Assembly: GCA_035048495.1 (NCBI GenBank)
Contig: CM068547.1
Coordinates: 29,643,913 to 29,707,912 of the forward strand
Direction of reading: 5' to 3'
Length of the DNA stretch: 64,000 nt
Source of the DNA: Euptelea pleiosperma
Lineage: Eukaryota; Streptophyta; Magnoliopsida; Ranunculales; Eupteleaceae
How positions within the stretch are numbered: the stretch's first letter is position 1; each line of letters begins with the position of its first letter. The notes under the pieces were generated by a model. That model did not search any database and was not told the origin of the DNA. It saw only the letters and a program-made list of their open reading frames with translations. Positions 55,627 through 64,000 of this stretch are shown piece by piece. A program made the position numbers and the translations under genes.

Positions 55627-57022
55627 GTATGTCATTGAAGCAACTTATTCAATTTTTCTAGTCAAATAACTTGAGTACAGTATGCAATTAAGCCTCATGT
55701 AAGCATGTCATACAAGCAAATGTTATGATCCCGTGTTCTATCCATTTTCAGTGGGTTTTCACTATAAGCTATAGTTTTCTCCTTGCTGTAACATGTTGGA
55801 AGTCCATTATGTTTGGGTGTTAGTTAAGAGATGCTTGTAAAAGAAATTGCTTATTGAACTGGGCACTGGCTAGACACCATTTATTCAAGAGGTGTTACTT
55901 GATAATGGCAAGAAGTACATGTTTATTTTGTTGGCAGTCATACCCATTTTTATTTACCATATTCATCATTTTATTTTATTGTTCTTAAAACTATTCATGT
56001 AGGCATAGAGTCCTTCGTGACATTATTCCACTTCGACTTACCACAAGCTCTATAGAATAAGTATGAGGGCTTTCTAAATCACCAGATTGTGTAGGCATCG
56101 TCTTATTTTTTCACTATGTAGATTGTGTTTAAAAAGCCATCTCTCATCTTATTTTTTTCTTAATAATTCAATTTTTAGGGACGATGTCGAAGACTTTTTA
56201 CTATGCAACAGACCTTGTTTTAACCATGTTCTATTACATGGGGAATTCAAATCCTTATATCCTTGGTAAAAGAATACTCAAATTCATTTTGGTATTAAGA
56301 AATGGGTCATCCAATATATGTAACCTGTTATTTTGGTAAATGCTTGTGGAACATGTTGAAAACATATGGAAACACAGATCCTATTCAGTCTGATGTAATT
56401 CAATGTAAGATGGAATTGAAACATGCTAATTTTCAGGGGAGTGAAAGGTAAATGGTCCTTTTTTGTCCTGTCTGATAGTGACTATATTTTATGATGGTTT
56501 CTTCAGTGTGTTTCCTCAGCTACTTAGCTTTTTCTAAATTAGTCTACTTCTATGGCTTAACATGGATCTTGATACTGTAATGTTTAAACCTATTAAGTAG
56601 TACCTATGTTATGGGGTGAATGTTGGTATTTTTTGTTGCATGACATTCTCAAGATTGTTAATTTGTTTTGTCCTCATTATTATGTAGTACTTTCTATATT
56701 TATCCATGATTGATTAACTTGATAATTAATAGATGAATGGTTTGTAGGAGCTTGCAGATTTGCTAGAAGAGAACAAATCCTTGGCGGCAATGCAAGCTAA
56801 TTAATTTCTTGTCTGGTCCTTTGCATTAAAGATTGACAAAGACAAATTAAAGTTCTAATAAAAAAACTTCAGAACTTAATTCACACTAACGATAATGAGG
56901 ATAATCTACATGACTTGGAAGTTCTTTCGGCTTTGTTGAGCTAGTAATTTCTCTGTCTATAGTAATTGATGTTACTTTAAAGGTGCATTAGTATCTTGCT
57001 TTTGTGAATTTTTGTGTTGCAG

Positions 57023-57172
57023 ATGGTTGTTGATGCTCTATCTTTTGAGTTGCCCAAAGCAGTTGCGAAGTTTGTAGGCACGTTGGATAAATGTCGGGAG
57101 ATTGCTGAATGTGTAATAGACTGGTTTGTATCGATTTGTAGTCCACGGAATATGCTCTCGGTTCTCTATGAG
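57023..57172 (+). pseudogene. Captured exon of an ALF4-like (aberrant root formation 4) gene
   Basis: A precise 150-nt exon between AG and GT encodes 50 residues, VVDALSFELPKAVAKFVGTL, then CREIAECVIDWFV and CSPRNMLSVLYE. The pattern SFELPK...CSPR(D/E)ML..LCEAL is that of plant ALF4, a SCF-regulating glomulin-like protein. No other ALF4 exon lies nearby. The identification is from memory of the family and should be checked. Confidence 0.65.
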
Positions 57173-57764
57173 GTATGATCTCTTGATTGGAAATCTTGAT
57201 ACAAATTCTTTGGTACTTATGCTGTTTATTCGTTGGACTGAATAGAAAAGGGCTGAAATTGAGTTACATTTATATTTAAAATCATAAAAGCTGAATTTTG
57301 TTAAGGAATTACTTGTACTCATTGCATGTCGGATAGAGTTATTTGATCCAAGATGGTGTCCGTGTAGATAACATAAATTACCTCCACCATATGAGGCCTA
57401 TTGTTAATATCCTTCATGTCCTATGAATGGTACTGATGGTGGGGGAGGTGTGTTGTCCAACTCCTCTAAACCAAGTTAAAACCATGCAAGTGTCCATCTT
57501 ATTAACGCATATCTTGTTCAAAATGATTCACTGACAGTTATAGATCCCAAGCACATGTACGGAGTGAGAGCACCAGCTAGACATCCTACCGAAGAAAATT
57601 TTCGTGTCAAGGCCAGTCAATTAGTTGGTTGAAAATGTGATTTTTTTGTTAGTTCTTAGGGGTTTTTGGCTTGCTTTTCATTGTTGTTATGTTTCAATCT
57701 TTATGATTATTTTTCCTTCATTTACCTTGATTTTTTATTACATCATATCAGTTTTCTTATGCAG

Positions 57765-57868
57765 AGAACTTCATGACGGGTTCTCGCATTGTGTTCAACA
57801 AGGAAAAGTTGAGGCTGGGTTGGTCACGTTCTAATTGTGAGTACTCAGGCTTTCCCAATAATCTTTAG
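57765..57868 (+). pseudogene. Captured last exon of a plant aspartyl protease gene
   Basis: After the acceptor at 57763-57764 it encodes ENFMTGSRIVFNKEKLRLGW, then SRSNC and a TAG stop at 57866-57868. This matches the conserved C-terminal part of A1-type plant aspartyl proteases (QNFMTGYR.VFDREK..LGW..S.C). The active-site exons are absent. Confidence 0.85.
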
Positions 57869-58094
57869 GAAAAATGAATGTTCCATCTTATGGCTGTAAA
57901 TATGGCCTATAAGTGGCATATTGGTATGCCTCGAGGCGTACACCTCAAAATGCCTTTTTTTATTTTTAATCTTACTAGAATGTTCGAACTAGGAAATTTT
58001 CTCTTCTTTGAAGCTTGTGTTGGGCATATATTATGATTATTTGGATATGACAGGTTCATGGTAATGTATGCTTGGCCAGTGTTGTTGTGACACA

Positions 58095-58230
58095 AACCTG
58101 GGACTGGAAGCTGCATGCTTTTGAAGTGGCTAGTTGGATCACAATACAAACTGATGGAGTTCCTAAACTCTGACTGGGCAGCAATCAGAAAATCGCCACC
58201 ATGGGCCATTGATTCTTGGGGCTTGGGTAA
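58095..58230 (+). other. Unidentified exon-like frame in the nested CACTA
   Basis: Open frame MLLKWLVGSQYKLMEFLNSD, then WAAIRKSPPWAIDSWGLG, ending at GTAAGT (58227-58232). Codon-like composition suggests another captured exon. I do not recognise the protein. A similar short frame with an acceptor lies at 58562-58640, also unidentified. Confidence 0.35.
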
Positions 58231-58914
58231 GTTTTCAGTTGGTCCTTGCTTGTACCTTATGGTATGTTTATTAGTGAGGTTTTCTGTTCCTTTGCATGTT
58301 GACAACTTGATTAGTGAGGTTTTCATGCTTTACCTACTTTCATGTGTTACCTCAAACTATAGTTCTATGATCAAAAGCAGAAAAAGTAATGTTTTCATGT
58401 TTTACCTGACAATTTTGGGTTCTCTTTAGTCTTATTAGTAGTCTTGGCTTTACTTCACGCCAAAGCATTAATACAATGTATTGTGATTTTGTCTATTTCA
58501 TGGAGATTGGAAATGGATCTGTCTTTTCCATAGTAGTATTTCAAACCATGTTGCTGTATGGCAGCACCTACATTGGAAGAGAAGGGAATGGGTCCACCAC
58601 CTGCACTTGTACATTTTCTTGGGATTTGTTGTGGGCTGTGAAGTAGCCGATGAGTTTTTATGGGAATTTGACACATGTCAGGTGATCATGCTGATTGGTT
58701 AGGATGATGACACATATCTGATATCGGTTTTCTTATTTTTAATCAATTAATTTTCAGATTATGATGCATTTGAGAGTAACTAATATTATTGTAAGGACAC
58801 TATTGTCTCCTTCACTTGACATGGTAGATAACCCTTCATAGTGAGTGTGTGTCTGCTTTTTGGTACTTGTGTATCTGGATGTGACGAAGGTATGGTTCAT
58901 GTATTCAACCATAG

Positions 58915-59475
58915 AATGAAAACCCAGATTTCTAAACGTTGGATTGAATTTATTTTCATGTGTTGATTTTAACGGTACAAATCTGAGCATTATTTGGGTG
59001 CAAAGATCCCAAGGTTGTAAACCCTCTTAGGGCCTTTTTGTTTAAGGGCTGCAAAATCACTAATCAGGCTGATTTTTGGTTTGCAAGTATAGCACTGAGG
59101 GGCTGACCAAACATCCATACAGTTATTTTGTTTGCTCATATTGTAGATTGTGATTTTTTTATAAGGTGTAATATATTAAGGGTCGAGATCAGGGGACATC
59201 CATTTTGACAACTATTTTTGACAACTATTTGGCAGACCCACATAGAAGATGAATCAATGGCTGATTTTTAGTGAGGATGATCTATATGGTGAGGAGATCA
59301 TCCTCACAAAAATTTGAATCATTCCGAAATTTGTAGACTGGTTTAGAAGTTGAAGAATTACGGACCATCTATTTTTTCTGTGTAACTTGAAAACCACATT
59401 TGATGGGGTTAGAAATTTCAGAATGGACTGATTTTTTGTTGGGGGTGTTCTATTAATGAAGTTTGTGGAATGTGA
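58915..59475. repeat. FB1 and FB3 MITE copies nested in the CACTA
   Basis: FB1 at 58920-59130 ('ttctaaacgttggattgaat' to 'aaacatccatacagtta'). A partial FB3 runs from 59180 (GGGTCGAGATCAGGGGACAT) to about 59460 and lacks its right end. Confidence 0.65.
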
Positions 59476-59889
59476 TCAGTGTGAGCGAAGGTCTTTCTGC
59501 ATCTTCTATCGATTTATGTTAGATAAATTAGTTAATATAGCGTCACAATCATTTCTATTGGGAAGATAAGCATATAGTATGCAAAAAATTCTCAAGGTAT
59601 TTCATTTGTCTCTGTCATCAAAAGGAACAATGGGCATCATTACGTCTTCTTTGACACATGATCGATCTAGGCCACAAACCTTTAATTGGAAGATTTTTAT
59701 CATCATATAATTGAGATATTTGTAATTTGATATCTCATTATGTTTCTTTATCTATTTGAATAATATTTTAATTTTAAGCTTCTCACTGACCATCTAATTG
59801 TTCCTCTTAATTCATTTCTTTGGATATTTGGTCAAAATCTGAGTGCTACTATTTTAAACACATTAATTTGTATGTGTTGTCTTTTTCAG

Positions 59890-59995
59890 GTTGCAAACAT
59901 GATTAGGTTTCTAGTTGATAGCTACAACAAGCAGATTCCAACAATTTTGGAGATTCCTTCCAAGGCCTATGATCCAACATATGATTCAGTCAAAC
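59890..59995 (+). pseudogene. Captured exon of V-type ATPase subunit F (VHA-F)
   Basis: After an AG acceptor at 59888-59889 it encodes VANMIRFLVDSYNKQIPTIL, then EIPSKAYDPTYDSV. This is the C-terminal part of plant vacuolar H+-ATPase subunit F (VANMIRFLVDSYNKP.PAILEIPSKDHPYDP.HDSV). A 6-nt deletion replaced DHP, and the terminal residues are lost, since the frame runs into AT-rich sequence. Confidence 0.9.
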
Positions 59996-61339
59996 TTATC
60001 AAAAAACAAAATATTAATACATCGTTTGTGCACACCATTATATTTGGCTCCTACTTCTTTTCCTTTCAATCGATTGTGCTATGTAATTTTTCTTTGATCT
60101 ATTTGAGAATTATAATTGTAATAATGGGCAGATGATTTAAGTATGTTGTCATGGAAGTCAATGGGATATATTGTTTGTTATTAATCAATTGTGTCAGTTT
60201 TTTGTTTGTTTTATCAGGTCGGATAAATAACATCAATAGAACATTTTAAAAAAAATATTATATGCCTGATTTTTTTTTTAATTTCGACTAGATTCACCGG
60301 CGGTTCAAAACTGCCAGTGCTACACTTTCACCGCCGGCTATAGACCAACTCATAACCGTCGAAAATTTTGCCGACGTCATAAGTAAAAGGCCAACACCGG
60401 CGGTTTATATCACCACCGGGGAAAGACTATAATCGGCGGTTATAATCCGTCGGTGAAACTAATAAACGGCTGTTTATAACCGCTGGTGTTGTGTTTCCTC
60501 GGCGGTTTTAAAACCGCCGGAGTTGCCATTGTACCTATGCTGTCGGCAAATTTACGGTGGTTTGTGGGGCGGCTTATAACCGTCGGGGAACCCTTCACTG
60601 GCAGTTTTGAGCTGCTGGGAAAAACCCTTTTTTTGGTAGTGGTGTGTCAACAATTTACATAATATACAACATAAAATGAGGAATGAATGAAACTTTAAAA
60701 CATGAAGTGAATTAAAATGTTGCACTACAATACTAGCCCTATATTACATACAGTTCCAACATACAATAAAGAATTACCTGATAATTTAATGAAATAGACA
60801 ATATCATAAGCAATTGAATCTAAAATTAAATACAATAATAGCTCATGAAAAATTTAACAAAAACACATGCATATAGTAGACATGAATAAAAAGTTAAGAC
60901 ATTTCAAGAAATATATGCACAACCTAGAGTAAATTAAGCCATGTAACATAGACCTCAAAGACATGTCATTCACTATACCATGGGTATAGCAGAGCGGGGT
61001 CAGGGCTGTTACAGGTTGATGAATCACATAATGAATGCAATTACTTGACTATAAATTAAAATAACTTTTCTACAGGTCAGAGTAAGCACCTAACAAAATC
61101 CTTAAGTGAATGACCATCCCATAAGAAAGACAAGTCATGTACATCAATGATCAAATATGTATAGCAAAGAGATAACTAGTCTTAATTTCATTAGGTAGAT
61201 AAAAGAAGTAAAAGAATAAAATAACAACTATCAATATTGGTCTCTAGTGCATTTTATAGTGATTAGAATAAAAGATGCTTGGGTGTGCTTGAGGAAATGT
61301 ACCAGATAATATGTTGCTCTCTAAATGAAGCATATCTAA

Positions 61340-62267
61340 AGTATTGTTTAACAACCAAAATGGGATGCTCCCCACAAGTGAGTTGTGGGAGACAGATCTA
61401 GATTCTCTAAAGTGTAAAAGGTGGACATGAAGCTAGGGATCTGACTACCACTGTGCTTGTTCACGTTACAATTTGTCGAATATAAGTCTATTAGCTGCAA
61501 AGGTAGATCCCAGGTTAGAGACTCTGTTTCGACCTCTAATCCATAATTGCTCGAGAGGTTGAGAGTAGAAAGGTTTGAGAGATTGGGAAAAATGGAAAGA
61601 GAGAGCATCCCTTCAAACTGATTATTTGAGAAGTCAAGAATAGAAAGGTTGGAGAGATTGGCAAAAATGGAAGGTGAGAGCATGTCTTCAAACTGATTAT
61701 TTTGAGACATCAATTCTCTCAATCCTAGTTAAGTTGCTAAAAATAACTGAAGAAATACTTCCTTGGAGTCGATTATAGGACAGATCTAGAAATAGAAGGG
61801 AATGCAGGTTACCCAAGGAGTTGGGCAACTTTCCATGGAGTTGATTAAATGATAGATCGATGATTTCAATGGAATGCAGGTCACCCAAACAATGAGGAAT
61901 CTTTCCGTGGAATCGATTAAATAATAGTTTGAGGCTTTTTAGGGAATGCCTCTAACTATCATTTGTACAAATAAACTAACATTGGGATACCAATTTCCTA
62001 ACTCAGGGTCCCTGGTTTCCCATATGTCGATAGAAATCACACGACATGTAACATTGTTGCATCGAACATTAAACCATTAGCAACAATCCTCTCCATCCCA
62101 CCCCAACTTTGCAGTGTGGTTGGGCCCGGTCAATGATCTCCCCAGTTCTGTAAGAGCAATCATTTCTTCCTTCAAACACCCATTGCACCCATCGAGAAAA
62201 TAACCAACACACACAAACACCAACAACAAGAATAAGCCAACGCTGTGGACACCTAAACTCCCCTTCA
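61340..62267 (-). pseudogene. Leucine-rich-repeat receptor-like protein (RLP) pseudogene, N-terminal part
   Basis: The start MKGSLGVHSV is followed by a hydrophobic signal peptide (VGLFLLLVFVCVGYFL) and an LRR N-cap (CNGCLKEEMIALTEL ... WDGEDCC). LRRs follow: DLHSIEIIDLSFNQLHGKLP, NLHSLLFLDLSYNRLQGSI, NLSNLSILDFSNNQF, NLSNLSTLNLSSNYG, and YTLENLDLS. It is broken by a stop after DCC, by frame changes near 62070-61890 and near 61710, and by another near 61400. The region is open-ended at about 61340, and the transmembrane C terminus is absent. It lies inside the outer CACTA element, so it may be a captured host gene. Confidence 0.85.
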
Positions 62268-62339
62268 TACTACAAGGTTGAAAGTTTACCAAAAGCTTAT
62301 GCTATGATTCTTTCTTACCAGTTACCACCTACCACCCTA

Positions 62340-63240
62340 ATATGAGCCACTTGACACATTCTTAAAACTGAAGCTAAGAGAAATAACTTCTCAAAAATTA
62401 GAATCCCTCCCAACATTTGAATTTCTATGACTTTTTTGGAGGTAACAAATCAACTTATAACTTCCTACTACAAGTAGAAGTGCTTTTACTTCTCGTTCCC
62501 AAACACCCCTAAGTGTTGGATTGAAGTTATTTTCATGGGTTAATTTTAACCATAGGAATTTGAGCATTATTTGGGTAAGAAATCCAAAGGTTTTAAATCT
62601 CGAATCAGGCTGATTTCTGGTTTGTAGGTCCGCCTAGTGATTGGCCAAGCATACACATGGTCAGTGTCCTCTTAAGAATGTGTCAAGTGGCTCATATTGG
62701 CTGCAATGAGCAGCATCGCTCACTCTCAACAGGTGTCATCGAAGGTTTACTCGTCAAAGTGGGGCAGATGGGCCCACTGACCGCATGGATGTTTAGCCCT
62801 TCCTTTCGTAGACACTCATACTCAGAATCGGCTTGTTTGATGAGTTTTAGCCATTGGATTTAGTACCCAATCTTTTTTGAATCCAACAGCTAGAATCACA
62901 CTTTAAAAAGTACTAAAATCTAATGGTTAGAGATTGAATATCAGAGTGATTTTGAGTGTGCATATCCACCAAGAGGTAGGCTAAACATCCATGCGGTCAA
63001 TGGGCAGAGCAGGTCTGAGTTGAGGGTGGGGGCAACAAGGAAACCCTAACCTAGATGCAGTTAGTGGGACGTGGGCTCAAGGCATTCTTTCACCACTGTA
63101 TGCATGTTTGCCCTAACCTAGATGGACCGACAAACCAAAAATCAAACATGATAGGTGATTTATGAGCATTGGATTAGAGTCATTTTCATGCATTGATTTT
63201 AACCGTGGAAATTTGAGCATTACAAGATCAAAAGGTCTGA
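62340..63240. repeat. FB1 and FB2 MITE copies
   Basis: FB1 half at 62505-62760 ('ggattgaagttattttcatg' to 'aaggtttactcgtc'). FB2 at 62765-63010 ('gggcccactgaccgcatgga' opposite 'aaacatccatgcggtcaatg'). A further FB1 half lies at 63090-63230. No genes. 60645-61340, before the RLP pseudogene, is AT-rich and featureless. Confidence 0.65.
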
Positions 63241-63299
63241 TCTTGTAAAAAGAAGGAAGAAATATGAAAAAAGCATCCATTATCCCAAACAAAAGAAGA

Positions 63300-64000
63300 A
63301 AAAAATGAAAAAAAACTAACCTTTGGCAGCAGACGGAAGATGGCGAATGAACTCTGGCAACAGCAACGGCAACGGCGTCCGTCGAAAGTAGGAATGATGA
63401 CAGGGGGCTCAACGGGAGGAGCAGCACCGGGAGAGGGGGGGAGATGACCGAGAGGGTTTCGGGGTGGGAGAGAGAGATTGAAATAGAAAACAGAAGAGGG
63501 GGATTTCTGTTTTCATTTTTTTTTTATAACATACCTTTTAGCGGTGGCTACAACCGACCGCTGGTAATAAGTGAACCTATAGCAGTGGTCAGCACAACAC
63601 CGCTGGTAATAGAGGTCTTTTAGCTGTGGTTATACCCTCGACCGCCGGTAATAGTGGGCTTTTAGCTGTGGTCAGATCCTTGAGCTTTGGTAATAAAGGA
63701 CTTATAGCGGCGGTCAGCAACACAGTGCTTCTAAAAGGAGTTATTACCGATGGTCAACAATAAACCGCCGGTAATAGTGGAGTTTTAGCTGCGGTCGGAG
63801 CTATGACCGCCGTTAATAGTGGACTTATAGCGACGGTCAGAAAAAATTAAAACCGCTTCTAAAGGGTAGTATTCGCGGCGGTTTAGTAGCTGACCACCTC
63901 TAAAAGTCCATGGATTTATTTCTTTCCAGGGTTTTAGCTGCGATTTTGTTCTTCGCCGCCGCTGAATCTCTTTTTAGTAACGATTTTTTCCTGGCCGCCG
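63300..64000. repeat. GC-rich block and subterminal array at the right side of the outer CACTA
   Basis: 63310-63470 is GC-rich with 'cagcaacggcaacggcgtcc'; its minus-strand frame is low complexity. 63530-64000 carries at least ten subterminal motifs such as 'gaccgc(c/t)ggtaata' and 'agcggcggtcag'. It has the same layout as 1800-2375, so the terminus is expected a short distance beyond the window. Confidence 0.7.

Larger units (their letters stand above)
51946..60644. mobile_element. Complete nested CACTA element (8,693 bp), gene-capturing
   Basis: The element spans 51949-60641. The left end is CACTACTAAAAAAATGAC and the right end read inverted is CACTACCAAAAAAAGGG. GTG is duplicated at 51946-51948 and 60642-60644. 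Subterminal motifs (cggcggtttaaa / aaaccgccgg) fill 51970-52160 and 60295-60620. The interior has no transposase. It holds a promoter/5' UTR-like CT-rich region (52270-52590) and single exons of several host genes, all on plus (listed separately), plus nested FB1 and FB3 MITEs. It is a non-autonomous Pack-CACTA type element. Confidence 0.85.
50240..64000. mobile_element. Outer CACTA element, left end to window edge
   Basis: The left terminus CACTACAAGAAAAAAGGG lies at 50240, preceded by TGA. Subterminal arrays of TAGCGACGGTC / GGCGGTC motifs fill 50255-50790. A 179-bp tandem array lies at 51130-51850. After the nested element (51949-60641) the sequence continues with an AT-rich part, a receptor-like-protein pseudogene, MITEs, a GC-rich block (63300-63480) and a second subterminal array (63530-64000) with 'ttttagc(g/t)gtgg(t/c)' motifs. 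The right terminus must lie beyond 64000. Treating both ends as one element rests on the L-type and R-type end structure also seen at 1700-3587. No transposase was recognised. Confidence 0.6.

Overview
The window is nuclear DNA of a flowering plant. It has GT-AG introns, ankyrin/PGG membrane-protein genes with the usual plant exon layout, a flavonoid-type UDP-glycosyltransferase, and a dense load of plant transposons: CACTA, MULE-like and hAT-like MITEs, Tourist-like MITEs, solo LTRs and a 5'-truncated LINE. The repeat families are not grass-like, but the species cannot be named from the sequence. Only two protein-coding genes look intact: an ankyrin-PGG gene on + at 7566-11439 (7 exons, 656 aa) and a UGT78-like glycosyltransferase on + at 36025-37498 (2 exons, 460 aa).

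Layout. 1-4080: fold-back MITE fragments, two abutting CACTA ends (right termini at 2375 and 3587) and tandem ~170-bp repeats. 4080-6660: a 5'-half ankyrin pseudogene on minus with a 5' block shared by its paralogs. 7500-11440: the intact ankyrin-PGG gene. 11440-22560: repeats, with a solo LTR (14364-16002, 5-bp target duplication), a second LTR copy (18552-20158), and a relic in which a whole ankyrin gene was deleted between its last exon and its 5' flank (17284-17890). 22563-29439: a third ankyrin-PGG gene on minus, with frameshifts in exon 1 and introns filled by insertions. 30200-35900: insertions, plus a strip of exon-sized pieces from unrelated genes (RGLG-type E3 ligase, peroxisomal-type citrate synthase, perhaps an ACT-domain protein). 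36025-37498: the UGT. 37500-45600: MITEs, a long-inverted-repeat element, a LINE and a degenerate ankyrin exon. 45606-47002: a fourth ankyrin gene split by a 621-bp MULE-like element. 47050-50140: ~170-bp repeats and a Tourist-like MITE. 50240-64000: a CACTA element running off the window, carrying a receptor-like-protein pseudogene and interrupted by a complete 8,693-bp CACTA element (51949-60641, GTG target duplication). That inner element carries single exons of at least four unrelated host genes (TTLL12-like, ALF4-like, aspartyl protease, V-ATPase subunit F).

The ankyrin genes form a local cluster that grew by segmental duplication (4080-6640 matches 26320-30190) and then decayed. Several transposon insertions can be dated relative to it because the other duplicate keeps the empty site. 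The UGT is the only single-copy host gene here that is not part of the cluster. The most unusual objects are the nested multi-gene-capturing CACTA element and the UGT whose PSPG box has Gln in place of the conserved His.
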